Assembly (NCBI RefSeq): GCF_009833095.1
Contig: NZ_QRCB01000027.1
Coordinates: 1-64,000, forward strand
Direction of reading: 5' to 3'
DNA from: Nitrosomonas sp. JL21
GTDB lineage: Bacteria; Pseudomonadota; Gammaproteobacteria; Burkholderiales; Nitrosomonadaceae
Length of the DNA stretch: 64,000 nt
The translations under genes and the position numbers were made by a program. The notes beneath the pieces were generated by a model that made no database searches, was not told the DNA's origin, and worked only from the letters and a program-made list of their open reading frames with translations. Of this stretch, positions 30,208 to 39,456 are shown in pieces (position 1 is the stretch's first letter; each line of letters opens with the position of its first letter).

Positions 30208-30227
30208 CGTTTCTGAATGCCATTGTA

Positions 30228-30266
30228 TAAAAAGGACTATTGAAATTTTGGTAGTCCTTTTTTTAT
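30228..30266 (+). terminator. Intrinsic terminator after rplI
   Basis: AAAGGACTA (30231-30239) pairs with TAGTCCTTT (30252-30260) around a 12-base loop and runs into TTTTTTT. It ends the rpsF operon and separates it from dnaB. Confidence 0.85.
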
Positions 30267-30333
30267 TTTGCTGATCAGCTTGCGGTCAGCAAATGATAGA
30301 ATCAAACGTTCTTCTCTTGGATTCCGCTCAGCC

Positions 30334-31722
30334 ATGGCACAATCATCCATCAGTCTTTATCCAGATCAACTCGCAGATCCCTATAAAACGCCGCCGCACT
30401 CGATTGAGAGCGAGCAGTCCGTTCTCGGTGGGTTGATGCTCGATAACAGTGCCTGGGAGAAAGTGGCTGACGTCATTACCGATCACGATTTTTACCGTAA
30501 CGATCATCGGCTGATCTATCATCATATCTGTAAATTGATTGATCAGAACAAGCCGGCGGATGTGATTACGGTAGCCGAATCTCTCGAAACGTCGGCCGAA
30601 CTGCAAACGATCGGTGGACTCGCTTACATCGGCACCATCGTGCAAAACACGCCTTCAGCAGCAAACATCAAACGTTACGCCGAAATCGTCCGGGAACGCT
30701 CGATTATGCGCAATCTGGCGCAGATCGGCGTGCAGATTACCGATTCCGCCTATAATCCAATCGGCCGTACTGCGGCAGACTTGCTTGATGAAGCAGAGGC
30801 AAAGGTTTTTGAAATTGCTGAAGAAGGCGCGCGCGGCAAGCAAGGGTTCATCGATATTCAACCGTTGTTGAAACAGGTCGTTGAGCGGATCGAACTGCTC
30901 TACAATCAAGACAATCCTAGTAATGTGACCGGTATTGCGTCGGGTTTCTACGATCTGGATCAAAAGACCTCCGGACTTCAACCCGGCGATCTGATTATCG
31001 TCGCAGGCCGCCCATCGATGGGGAAAACGGCATTTTCATTGAATATCGCCGAGAATGTGGCGTTGGAATTGAACAAACCGGTCGCGGTGTTCAGCATGGA
31101 AATGGGAGGAGCGCAACTGGCGATGCGTATGCTGGGGTCTGTCGGCAAGCTCGATCAACATAAAGTGCGCACCGGCCGGTTGGATGATGAAGATTGGCCG
31201 AAGCTTACGCACGCGCTGGGCAAGTTGAATGAAGCACCCATATTCATCGATGAGACTGCTGCGTTGAATGCGCTGGAATTGAGGGCGCGCGCCCGGCGGT
31301 TGTACCGGCAATATGGCGAGCTGGGGTTGATCGTCGTCGACTATCTGCAACTCATGTCATCGAGTAGTCCTGGTGAAAATCGTGCCACTGAAATATCGGA
31401 AATTTCGCGTGCTTTGAAGGGCCTGGCGAAAGAATTGAAAGTGCCTGTGGTTGCATTGTCACAACTGAATCGAAGTCTGGAGCAGCGCCCGAATAAACGG
31501 CCGGTGATGTCTGATCTGCGCGAATCGGGAGCGATCGAACAGGACGCCGATGTCATTCTGTTCATTTACCGCGATGAGGTTTACAACCCCGATTCTGCGG
31601 ACAAAGGTATCGCCGAGATCATCATTGGCAAGCAACGGAATGGGCCCATCGGCAAGGTGGATCTGACCTTCTTGGGCGAATACACCCGGTTTGAGAACTA
31701 TGCCAGACCCGAATACTATTGA
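30334..31722 (+). CDS. dnaB: Replicative DNA helicase DnaB
   Basis: Hexameric helicase at the replication fork. The N-terminal primase-binding domain (about 20-120, with PPHSIESEQSVLGGLMLDN) is followed by a linker and the RecA-like domain with Walker A VAGRPSMGKTAFSLNI, H2/Walker B LIVVDYLQLMS, DnaB motif SQLNRSLEQRPNKRP and SDLRESGAIEQDADVILF. ATG 30334 gives 462 residues and the typical N-terminus; an upstream TTG frame begins close to the rplI terminator. Confidence 0.97.
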   Translation: MAQSSISLYPDQLADPYKTPPHSIESEQSVLGGLMLDNSAWEKVADVITDHDFYRNDHRLIYHHICKLIDQNKPADVITVAESLETSAELQTIGGLAYIGTIVQNTPSAANIKRYAEIVRERSIMRNLAQIGVQITDSAYNPIGRTAADLLDEAEAKVFEIAEEGARGKQGFIDIQPLLKQVVERIELLYNQDNPSNVTGIASGFYDLDQKTSGLQPGDLIIVAGRPSMGKTAFSLNIAENVALELNKPVAVFSMEMGGAQLAMRMLGSVGKLDQHKVRTGRLDDEDWPKLTHALGKLNEAPIFIDETAALNALELRARARRLYRQYGELGLIVVDYLQLMSSSSPGENRATEISEISRALKGLAKELKVPVVALSQLNRSLEQRPNKRPVMSDLRESGAIEQDADVILFIYRDEVYNPDSADKGIAEIIIGKQRNGPIGKVDLTFLGEYTRFENYARPEYY

Positions 31723-31734
31723 TCTTGATCAGGC

Positions 31735-33390
31735 TTAGGGAATTGAGTTGGTTGTTACCGACTCATGGGAAGTGGAAGAAGCTGGGGTTCCGCCGGCAAA
31801 ATGAGAGACCTTCGGCGCCGTCACACCGATATGAAAACGATTGATCGCTTCCTGGATGCGCTGATCTTCTCGGGTGATGCGCGCATGCTGTCGTAGATGG
31901 TCCAGCCAGGAATCGACCTGGAAGATCTCGATATAATGGCCAGGTGCAGCGAGATCCTCAAATACGCCCCAGGCAAACGCGCCATCCCGACGCCGGATGA
32001 TTCCCAGTGATTGTATCGCCTGCAGAAAATCTGCCCGTCGGTCTATTGCAATGTTATATTCAATAGTCACCAGCACGGGGCCGCGATTTTTGTCCGGTTC
32101 TTCCGCGATGAGCGGGTGTGACCAATGATAAGACGGTGCAAGATCGGGTGGTTCCTGTGAACCGAGGCTGAATTTCCGCACCATCAACGCTGCGAGCACG
32201 GCGCCAGCAGCCGAAATCAGCATTGCAACCGGTGTGTTGGTATATGCGGCAACCCAGCCCCATAGCAAGCTGCCCAGCGTCATGCCGGCGAAAAATATCA
32301 TGATATACAGGGATAACGCCCGTCCGCGAACCCAGGCTGGAACAGAAATCTGTGCGGCAACTTGCAGCGATGACAGGGTCGTGAGCCAAGCCGCGCCGCA
32401 AATCGCCATGACGACGCACAATGCCACTTCATTACGGATCGTCGCGATAGCCAGAGTAGTCAGCGCATAGACCGTGGTTGCGATAAACACCATGTGACCG
32501 CGAGTTGTCTGCGTGCGTATGCTGGGCAGCACGATAGCGGCAATGACCGCGCCGATTCCGGCAGAAGTCAATAAAAAACCATATGTTCCCGGGTTCCCCG
32601 CAAGCTCATGCCGCGCAATCAACGGCAGCAGAGCCCAGACGGAGCTTGCGAAGACAATGAAAGCGGTTGCACGAACCAGCACTGCACGAAAGGATGAGGC
32701 CATCCAGCTATAACGCAGTCCGGCCCGTAATGCCTGTAAGAAACGTTCGGACGGTAAAGCGTGCTCATCCGGCAGACGTTTCCAATACCATAACATGACG
32801 ATCATGCCGATGAACGAAATCATATTGAGGCTATAAGCAACCCACGCGCCAAACTGAGCCAACACCAAACCGCCGATAGCAGGACCGATCGATCGTGATA
32901 CATTCATCGACAGCGAATTCAGCACAACAGCTTGCGGTAGCAAGTTTCTGGGCACGAGTTCAGCAATGGCGGCGCTCAAGGCTGGCATTGCCATCGCCGT
33001 GCCCAATCCCAGGGCAAAAGTCAGAACCAGCAAACTCCAGGCATTCAATTGACCCGTTGCGGTGAGTACAGCCAGCATGGCCGCAGTCATCGTCATCCAG
33101 ATTTGGGTGACGATCAGATAACGGCGGTGATCAATGGTATCGGTGAGCGCTCCCGCTATGAGTGCCAACATCACGACAGGTAGCGAAGTAGCCGCTTGCA
33201 CCAGAGATACCATTACCGGAGAAGATGACAGATCGGTCATGACCCAGCCGGATGTGGTTGTGTTGATCCAGGTACCGATATTGGAACCTAATGATGCGAG
33301 CCAGAATATCCGGAATGCCGGAAGCTGTAAGGGTCCCCATGCGCCAGCAGGCGAGCCGGGCGAGGTATCAGCTCCAGAAGGTTGGCTCAT
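31735..33390 (-). CDS. MFS transporter (EntS/MFS_3 type) with C-terminal monooxygenase-like domain
   Basis: Inner-membrane exporter of the major facilitator superfamily: about twelve membrane segments between residues 25 and 410 with the PAFRIFWLASLGSNIGTWI start seen in EntS-like proteins, followed by a soluble tail of about 120 residues with the pattern of an antibiotic-biosynthesis-monooxygenase-like fold (YNIAIDRRADFLQAIQSLG and FQVDSWLDHLRQHARIT). Such fusions are known in this subfamily; substrate unknown. ATG 33390 (551 aa) was chosen because the longer frame would run into the amidohydrolase gene. It ends the leftward group that starts with the pirin gene. Confidence 0.85.
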   Translation of the reverse strand: MSQPSGADTSPGSPAGAWGPLQLPAFRIFWLASLGSNIGTWINTTTSGWVMTDLSSSPVMVSLVQAATSLPVVMLALIAGALTDTIDHRRYLIVTQIWMTMTAAMLAVLTATGQLNAWSLLVLTFALGLGTAMAMPALSAAIAELVPRNLLPQAVVLNSLSMNVSRSIGPAIGGLVLAQFGAWVAYSLNMISFIGMIVMLWYWKRLPDEHALPSERFLQALRAGLRYSWMASSFRAVLVRATAFIVFASSVWALLPLIARHELAGNPGTYGFLLTSAGIGAVIAAIVLPSIRTQTTRGHMVFIATTVYALTTLAIATIRNEVALCVVMAICGAAWLTTLSSLQVAAQISVPAWVRGRALSLYIMIFFAGMTLGSLLWGWVAAYTNTPVAMLISAAGAVLAALMVRKFSLGSQEPPDLAPSYHWSHPLIAEEPDKNRGPVLVTIEYNIAIDRRADFLQAIQSLGIIRRRDGAFAWGVFEDLAAPGHYIEIFQVDSWLDHLRQHARITREDQRIQEAINRFHIGVTAPKVSHFAGGTPASSTSHESVTTNSIP

Positions 33391-33439
33391 CAGCGAAATG
33401 TCGGGCGTGAGGTGACGGGAAAATGAAGCCGGCCAGGCA

Positions 33440-35419
33440 TCATACCCAACATGAACAACCCAGCGCGCCCCAGAAACCGTTTTGATCGGCGGCTGCCACG
33501 GCACTCTGGTAAGCGCGTCCATGCGCATGGCCATGCACAAGACAGCTATTGCCGCAGCCACAAGCCGTCGGCGCGAATGCGTGTACCGGTGCTGAGCCTG
33601 CTATTGACTTGGAGTAGCCGCCAAAGCGATTTACGGGCGACCAATCGGGCATCGCTGGCGGTAGCGGTGGCGCCAATCCGCTGAATTCATCAGCGGCGTA
33701 AACAATTTTGCCGTCAACCAGAGTCAGCACGGAAACCAATTGACGAATTTCATGGTCGGGAATTTCGAAATAATCTGCGGAAAGCACGGCCAGATCGGCA
33801 TATTGGCCAGTTTTAATCTGTCCTTTCGCACCTTCTTCATTGGAGAACCAGGTATTTGCGTGGGTATAAAGGCGTAACGCGGTTTCACGGTCGATCAGAT
33901 TTTCTTGAGGATATAGAGGCAGACCGCCGACAGTTTTGCCCGTGATCAGCCAGTACAGCGCATTCCATGGATCATAGCTGGCAACCCGGGTTGCATCGGT
34001 GCCTGCGCCGACGTTCACACCCATCTCCAGCATGCGCCGGTAGGGTGGCGTCCGCTCTGCTGCTTTGCGGCCGTAACGCTGCACGAAATATTCGCCTTGA
34101 TACGCCATGCGATGCTGGATTGCTATGCCTCCGCCCAATTTGGCGATGCGCTCAAGGTTGCGGTCAGATACCGTTTCAGCATGATCAAAAAACCAGTGGA
34201 GGCCGTCAAAAGGAATCTCGCGGTTCACTTGCTCGAATACATCCAATGCTTGTGAAATCGTCTCATCATAGGTGGCATGCAGACGAAACGGCCAACGATG
34301 GCTGGCAAGGAGGCGCACAACGGCGCTCAGATCGTTTCCCATACCGGAAGGCAGATTCGGGCGCGGCATTCGGAAATCCTCGAAATCTGCTGCGGAGAAA
34401 ACCAGCATTTCGCCGGCGCCATTGTGGCGGTAATAGCGATCGCCATATCCTGGTTGGATCATTTTGATCCATTTGGAAAAATCAGTGATTTCTTCGTTGG
34501 GCTTCTGCGTGAACAAATTGTAAGCAATCCGCAATGTCAGCTCGCCTGTCTTGTGCAGTTCTTCAATGACTTTGTAATCATCGGGATAATTCTGGTAGCC
34601 ACCACCGGCATCGATGACGCTGGTTACGCCTAGGCGATTCATTTCGCGCATGAAATGGCGCGTGGAATTGATTTGGTACTCGTACGGCAATGACGGGCCC
34701 CGGGCCAGTGCTGAATAAAGAATCAGTGCATTGGGTTCCGCCAGCAACAGACCGGTGGGTTCGCCGTGGCTGTCCTTGGCGATCAACCCGCCCGGCGGAT
34801 TGGGCGTCTCGCGATCGTAGCCGCAAGCGCGCAGCGCGGCGCGGTTCAGCAGGGCGCGGTCGTACAGATGCAATATGAAAACAGGCGTATCCGGCGCCAC
34901 GGCATTGATTTCATCCAGCGTGGGCAAGCGTTTTTCTGCAAACTGCAGTTCGGAAAATCCCCCTACTACCCGCACCCATTGGGGCGCCGGCGTGCGCGCT
35001 GCCTGCTCTTTCAGGCGGCGCATCGCATCGGCCAGCGAAGGAAGGCCATCCCAGCGCAATTCCAGGTTATAGTTGAGTCCGCCGCGGATCAAGTGCAGGT
35101 GCGAATCAATCAATCCTGGAATGACACGGCGACGGTTAAGGTCGATGACATCCGTATCGTTGGCAGCCAGCCGCATGACCTCATCATCGCTAGCTACTGC
35201 AATGAATTGACCATTTGCGATCGCGACTGCGGTGGCGTGGGGATTCTGGCGGTCGAGCGTGGCGAATCGGCCGTTGCGCAGTATCAATTGGGCTTTTGGG
35301 TTCTGCATTGATGTTCCTCCAGAAGTTTCAGCAAGCACGCCAGCTTTCGAAAGCAATAAAGATGCTCCGGCTGCTTGCAGAATACGGCGCCGGTGTTGGT
35401 TTACCGCGCTGTTCCCCAT
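33440..35419 (-). CDS. Tat-exported amidohydrolase, YtcJ-like (amidohydrolase_3)
   Basis: Metal-dependent hydrolase of 659 residues, probably periplasmic. The N-terminus has a twin-arginine-like signal (HRRRILQAAGASLLLS, about residues 9-24). The TIM-barrel domain carries IPGLIDSHLHLIRGG (metal ligands, about 97-111), HWFFDHAETV, AIQHRMAYQGE and GAGTDATRVASYDPW. A C-terminal extension after residue 600 is rich in Cys and His (ACGCGNSC, HGHAHGRAY, GCSCWV), which could bind metal. GAGGAAAC precedes the ATG. Substrate unknown; YtcJ relatives act on amides or formamides. Confidence 0.85.
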   Translation of the reverse strand: MGNSAVNQHRRRILQAAGASLLLSKAGVLAETSGGTSMQNPKAQLILRNGRFATLDRQNPHATAVAIANGQFIAVASDDEVMRLAANDTDVIDLNRRRVIPGLIDSHLHLIRGGLNYNLELRWDGLPSLADAMRRLKEQAARTPAPQWVRVVGGFSELQFAEKRLPTLDEINAVAPDTPVFILHLYDRALLNRAALRACGYDRETPNPPGGLIAKDSHGEPTGLLLAEPNALILYSALARGPSLPYEYQINSTRHFMREMNRLGVTSVIDAGGGYQNYPDDYKVIEELHKTGELTLRIAYNLFTQKPNEEITDFSKWIKMIQPGYGDRYYRHNGAGEMLVFSAADFEDFRMPRPNLPSGMGNDLSAVVRLLASHRWPFRLHATYDETISQALDVFEQVNREIPFDGLHWFFDHAETVSDRNLERIAKLGGGIAIQHRMAYQGEYFVQRYGRKAAERTPPYRRMLEMGVNVGAGTDATRVASYDPWNALYWLITGKTVGGLPLYPQENLIDRETALRLYTHANTWFSNEEGAKGQIKTGQYADLAVLSADYFEIPDHEIRQLVSVLTLVDGKIVYAADEFSGLAPPLPPAMPDWSPVNRFGGYSKSIAGSAPVHAFAPTACGCGNSCLVHGHAHGRAYQSAVAAADQNGFWGALGCSCWV

Positions 35420-35446
35420 GTTTCCTCGCCTTTGGAAATTGACTAT

Positions 35447-36076
35447 TTATTTCTTGGTAATGGCGAAATAGCTCGTCATCAGGTTGCGGTAGTTAGGCAG
35501 ATAGCTGGAAAATAAAGCGCCCAGGCCTTCGATATCATTACGCCAGTCACGGTGCAATTCACAAGCCACGCCAAACCAGCTCATCATCTGCACACCGGCT
35601 GACTGCATGCGCGCCCAGGCGGCATCACGGGTCACTTCATTGAAAGTGCCGGAGGCATCGGTAACTACAAATACTTCATAACCCTCCTCGATCGCGGATA
35701 ACGCTGGAAAAGCAACACAGACTTCGGTCACCACACCGGCGATGATGAGCTGTTTGCGACCGGTTTTTTTGATCGCATTGACAAAATCCTCGTTATCCCA
35801 GGCATTGATATTGCCAGGGCGAGCGACATACGGCGCAGTAGGATGCATCTCCTTGATTTCCGGAACCAGCGGTCCATTCGGGCCGTCCTCAAAACTGGTG
35901 GTCAGGATGGTCGGCAACTTGAAATATTTGCCACAGGCTGTCAGGGCCAACACGTTATTCTTGAACTCATTTGGTGAAAAATCCTGTACCAGTGAAATCA
36001 GGCCTGCCTGATGATCCACCAATAGCAAAACAGCATCATCTTTAGAAAGCCGGTTGTATTTGAAAGTCTTGTTCAT
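35447..36076 (-). CDS. Isochorismatase-fold hydrolase, YcaC-like (copy 1)
   Basis: Cysteine hydrolase of 209 residues. The catalytic Asp lies in LLVDHQAGL (about 18-26) and the nucleophile Cys in IAGVVTEVCVAFPALSA (about 118), the typical YcaC pattern. Substrates of YcaC-type enzymes are generally unknown; some relatives cleave amides or nicotinamide-like molecules. It is paralogous to the gene at 36473, with the same PVI/T-T-S-x-x-D/E-GPNGPLxPEI stretch. The stop is only 28 bases from the amidohydrolase ATG, consistent with an operon. Confidence 0.87.
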   Translation of the reverse strand: MNKTFKYNRLSKDDAVLLLVDHQAGLISLVQDFSPNEFKNNVLALTACGKYFKLPTILTTSFEDGPNGPLVPEIKEMHPTAPYVARPGNINAWDNEDFVNAIKKTGRKQLIIAGVVTEVCVAFPALSAIEEGYEVFVVTDASGTFNEVTRDAAWARMQSAGVQMMSWFGVACELHRDWRNDIEGLGALFSSYLPNYRNLMTSYFAITKK

Positions 36077-36113
36077 TATTGTGTTCCTTTCATTGGTTGT
36101 TGATTATGAGTTT

Positions 36114-36464
36114 TTAATACAGCGCATAGAAACGGTCACTGATGATCTTGCCATCCTTCCAGTGCTGAACCGCCACTTGATCAAACTTTTTGTGACCAAA
36201 ATCTTTATGTTTGTATTCATAGTGCCATTCGGTCATCGTTACGTTTTCTCCTATGGCGGTCGATACAATTTCCGATTGGAGCCATGCTTCAACGCCTTCG
36301 AATAATTCGGATTCTCGTTCTTTGGCTTGCTTCAAGCCTTTCGCCACCACATCATTTTTCTCGATTACGATGCAATCGGGATGGTAATACTTATCCATCG
36401 ATTCCAGAATTTCACCGTTGAGGATCATCCGATTCAGGTCGTTAAGTTTTTCTTCCAAGGTCAT
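36114..36464 (-). CDS. NTF2-like (SnoaL-type) protein
   Basis: Small cytoplasmic protein of 116 residues with the features of the NTF2-like fold: an N-terminal helix (EEKLNDLNRMILNGEILESMDKYYHPDC), then strands ending in EWHYEYKHKDFGHKKFDQVAVQHWKDGKIISDRFY. Such proteins are often small lyases, isomerases or ligand carriers; the function cannot be assigned. It sits between the two YcaC-like paralogues with gaps of 37 and 8 bases, so the three genes are surely co-expressed. Confidence 0.75.
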   Translation of the reverse strand: MTLEEKLNDLNRMILNGEILESMDKYYHPDCIVIEKNDVVAKGLKQAKERESELFEGVEAWLQSEIVSTAIGENVTMTEWHYEYKHKDFGHKKFDQVAVQHWKDGKIISDRFYALY

Positions 36465-36472
36465 TTTTATTC

Positions 36473-37105
36473 CTAGTTCTTCGCTTTCTGTACGGCCTGA
36501 GCCTTGTCGTAACTCTCAATCAGCAGTCGATAGTGCAACATAGGATAATCTGCATAAAGATCAGCAAATGCCATTGCTTCTGGCCGATTCCATGTTACTT
36601 GCAGCTCAGAAATAACTGCGAGTGTATCGATAGGAATCACTCCCGCTTGTACAATGCGAGCAACAGTTAATTCTGTAGCCATTGTGCTCCAGTTGCCCGA
36701 AGCATCCACAACAGCATAGACTTTGTAGCCGTCAGCCACGGCGCTGATGGAAGGGAAGGCCATGCATACGCTGGTTAGCGTACCGGCAAGAATGAGCGTT
36801 TTACGCCCAGTGGCTTCAACCGCCTTAACAAAATCGGGGCTATCCCAAACATTGATTTCACCACGGCGCCCCACATACTGCGCGTGCGGAGCAGCTTGGT
36901 GGATTTCCGGAATCAATGGACCGTTCGGGCCATCCGGAACGGATGCGGAGGTAATCACCGGCATTTTGAGTATGGTTGCGACTTTGGCAAGTGCGATGGC
37001 ATTGCGGCGCAAGTCTGATACCGGAATGTCCTTGACCAACTGGAATAGTCCGCTCTGGTGGTCGATCAGAAGCATCAGAGCTTCGTTGGGGTTGATGTGA
37101 CTCAT
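36473..37105 (-). CDS. Isochorismatase-fold hydrolase, YcaC-like (copy 2)
   Basis: Second YcaC-type cysteine hydrolase in the operon (210 aa). The active-site Asp is in [10 protein letters not shown] (about 12-21) and the Cys in [17 protein letters not shown] (about 113). It differs from copy 1 enough to suggest an old duplication or separate acquisition. AGGAGAATA precedes the ATG. Confidence 0.87.
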   Translation of the reverse strand: MSHINPNEALMLLIDHQSGLFQLVKDIPVSDLRRNAIALAKVATILKMPVITSASVPDGPNGPLIPEIHQAAPHAQYVGRRGEINVWDSPDFVKAVEATGRKTLILAGTLTSVCMAFPSISAVADGYKVYAVVDASGNWSTMATELTVARIVQAGVIPIDTLAVISELQVTWNRPEAMAFADLYADYPMLHYRLLIESYDKAQAVQKAKN

Positions 37106-37177
37106 CGTATTTATTCTCCTGTGGTTTGATTAAATAAAAAAATTACCGCTTGAATGAGGCTGGCTGATTAAAACAAT

Positions 37178-38083
37178 CTATGCCGTATGTGCTCGTGATA
37201 TTTTTCCCATTTTGCCGCTCTGGTAGTCTATCTTGGCCTGGCGAATTTCCTCCGCAGTATTCATCACAAACGGGCCGCTGCCTGCGATCGGTTCGTCGAT
37301 CGGTTCACCGCCCAATAACAGCGCGATGGTTTCGGGATCGCTGCTGATGCGGATATGATCGCCGGTTCGGTCAAACAGACCGACTTCCGCTGTATTGATA
37401 GTTTCAGAATTATTGACACGCACCGATCCCTTCAGCACTGCCAACAAGGTGTTGTAACCATCCGGCACGGCAAGGTCGATAGGTTGATTGCTGGTCAAAC
37501 GCAAATCCCATACGTCCATCGGTGTGAAGGTGTGGGCTGGCCCAGTAGCTTCGCCGAATTTTCCTGCAATGACGCGCACCCGGCCTTTATTCTCCGGTAG
37601 ATCGATGACAGGAATTTGACTAGCCAGGATACTTTGGTAGCGAGGTGGCGACATTTTGTCCTTGGCTGGCAAGTTGACCCACAATTGCACCATCTCCAGC
37701 ACACCGCCATGTTGCGCAAATTCACGACCGTGGAATTCTTCATGAACCAGGCCGGAAGCAGCCGTCATCCATTGCACATCACCGGGGCCGATCTTGCCGC
37801 CACCACCGGAACTGTCACGATGCTCCACTTCACCGCTATACACGATAGTGACTGTTTCAAAACCGCGGTGTGGATGCTCTCCAACGCCGTGGCGCTGTTC
37901 GGTCGGCGAAAACTCCATCGGCCCGGCATAATCAAACAATAGGAAAGGACTGATCATCGAACCCAGTTCTGGATATGAAAACAAGGAACGTACCGGGAAA
38001 CCGTCACCAACCCAGTGTTGCTGTACATTTCGTTGGGTGCGTATTAGTTTTTTGACAGATGCTTCAGGTTGTATCGTCGGCAT
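37178..38083 (-). CDS. Pirin family protein
   Basis: Bicupin protein of 301 residues. The N-terminal cupin holds the metal-binding motif GEHPHRGFETVTIVYSGEVEHRD with further ligands in GLVHEEF (about 65-125); the C-terminal pirin domain lies around 180-290. Bacterial pirins may have quercetinase-like dioxygenase or regulatory roles. It is the first gene of the leftward group and is divergent from the HxlR regulator, which probably controls it. Confidence 0.92.
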   Translation of the reverse strand: MPTIQPEASVKKLIRTQRNVQQHWVGDGFPVRSLFSYPELGSMISPFLLFDYAGPMEFSPTEQRHGVGEHPHRGFETVTIVYSGEVEHRDSSGGGGKIGPGDVQWMTAASGLVHEEFHGREFAQHGGVLEMVQLWVNLPAKDKMSPPRYQSILASQIPVIDLPENKGRVRVIAGKFGEATGPAHTFTPMDVWDLRLTSNQPIDLAVPDGYNTLLAVLKGSVRVNNSETINTAEVGLFDRTGDHIRISSDPETIALLLGGEPIDEPIAGSGPFVMNTAEEIRQAKIDYQSGKMGKISRAHTA

Positions 38084-38126
38084 GGCTTATTACTCTCCAC
38101 AAGAAATTTATATTTACGTGATAGAT

Positions 38127-38147
38127 TAATCCCATTAGCTTGGATTA
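38127..38147. promoter_or_regulatory. Palindromic operator candidate between pirin and hxlR-type genes
   Basis: TAATCC (38127-38132) and GGATTA (38142-38147) form an inverted repeat with a nine-base centre in the 106-base divergent intergenic region. Its position suits a site for the HxlR-type regulator acting on both promoters. No footprint or second copy supports this. Confidence 0.4.
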
Positions 38148-38189
38148 CAAGTACGCACAAACAGGATACCGTCAAAAAGGAGGTGAAAA

Positions 38190-38510
38190 ATGCCCAGCAA
38201 AGCAGCTTATTGCTCGGTTGAAGTTACACTGAAAGTGATTGGGGGACGATGGAAGGTATTAATTATTAAGCAGCTATTAAACGGCACCATGCGATTTAAT
38301 CAGCTGCAAAGAGATTTAGCAGGAATTACTCATCGCACCTTGAGCCGACAGTTGCGCGAGATGGAGGCAGATCAATTGGTTATCAGAAACGATTTCAACG
38401 AGATTCCTCCGCGCGTTGAATATTCGCTATCTCCGGTAGGGTATTCACTTAAAGCCATTCTGTTTGCGATGGATGAATGGGGAAGAAAATATCATGTTAC
38501 GGTCAAATAA
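38190..38510 (+). CDS. HxlR-family transcriptional regulator
   Basis: Winged-helix regulator of 106 residues. The family core runs from about 8 to 98: CSVEVTLKVIGGRWKVLIIKQLL split around residues 8-30, then RFNQLQRDLAGITHRTLSRQLREME (recognition helix) and YSLSPVGYSLKAILFAMDEWG. Cys8 matches the conserved N-terminal Cys of redox- or quinone-sensing HxlR proteins such as YodB and HypR. A near-perfect Shine-Dalgarno (AAGGAGGTGA, 38176-38185) precedes the ATG. The divergent pirin group and the following FMN reductase are the likely targets. Confidence 0.92.
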   Translation: MPSKAAYCSVEVTLKVIGGRWKVLIIKQLLNGTMRFNQLQRDLAGITHRTLSRQLREMEADQLVIRNDFNEIPPRVEYSLSPVGYSLKAILFAMDEWGRKYHVTVK

Positions 38511-38672
38511 TTCCGAGAACTTTATTTGTCTCTGGCATGAAATTTTTCCCATCCGCTCTGACTTAACTCTGTATTCGTATTGCATGCGGTTCAGTTGCAT
38601 GCAACGCAGTAGCGCTATACAGTGACTATCGTGAGTAGCTTTCTCAGGTTTATCAATAAACAGGAAGATATC

Positions 38673-39242
38673 ATGACAAAAATTCTCGGAATTACAGGAA
38701 GCCTGCGTAGTGGTTCGTTTAATACCGCTTTGTTGCGCACGGCTGCAGGGTTAATGCCAAGTGGCGTTACGCTGGAGATCGCAACACTCAAGGGTATCCC
38801 GCTCTATGACGGAGATGTCGAGGTCAATGAGGGTATTCCCGAAGCGGTTCTTGTGCTGCAAGAACAAATTGCTGCTGCCGATGGATTATTGCTCGCTACA
38901 CCAGAGTACAACAATTCCATGCCGGGTGTATTCAAAAATGCGATCGACTGGCTATCGCGGCCACCCAGCGGTATTGCACGAATTTTTGGTGATCGTCCGG
39001 TTGCGGTGATCGGTGCGTCGCCTGGCGGATTCGGTACAGTTCTGTCCCAAAATGCTTGGCTTCCTGTATTACGAACATTAGGTATGCGTCCATGGTTTGG
39101 TGGGCGGCTACTCGTATCGCGGGCGCACCACGTTTTTAACGAATCAGGTGAGATGGTCGATGAAGCGGTGCGTAAGCAATTTCAAGATTTTCTTAATGGG
39201 TTTGCAGCGTTTGTTCAAGCCAGTAGCAAGTTGCGGAGCTGA
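38673..39242 (+). CDS. NAD(P)H-dependent FMN reductase (ChrR/YieF-like)
   Basis: Flavodoxin-fold oxidoreductase of 189 residues. FMN-binding loop GSLRSGSFNTALL (about 8-20), then TPEYNNSMPGVFKNAIDWLSRPP (about 75-97) and VIGASPGGFGT are diagnostic of the NADPH-dependent FMN reductase family; members reduce quinones, chromate or azo compounds by two electrons. ATG 38673 (AGGAAG six bases before) is preferred to an upstream GTG frame. It follows the HxlR gene by 162 bases and fits a quinone/electrophile response. Confidence 0.9.
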   Translation: MTKILGITGSLRSGSFNTALLRTAAGLMPSGVTLEIATLKGIPLYDGDVEVNEGIPEAVLVLQEQIAAADGLLLATPEYNNSMPGVFKNAIDWLSRPPSGIARIFGDRPVAVIGASPGGFGTVLSQNAWLPVLRTLGMRPWFGGRLLVSRAHHVFNESGEMVDEAVRKQFQDFLNGFAAFVQASSKLRS

Positions 39243-39456
39243 AATTATTAACCCGATGTTAAGGTGAATCAGGAAGCCAGGGTGCCAGCAATGACTTGGC
39301 GTCGGATGAATTTGAACTAACAGTTGATCAATGCCTTAAAGGAAAGGGATTAGATTACTGGCGCATAAGCGTACAGGTCGTGGCCGAGGCAGTAACAATG
39401 ATCAACCACTCGAAACAGCTGCGCTCTGCATCCCAATCTTTCCTAGGAGAACCATT

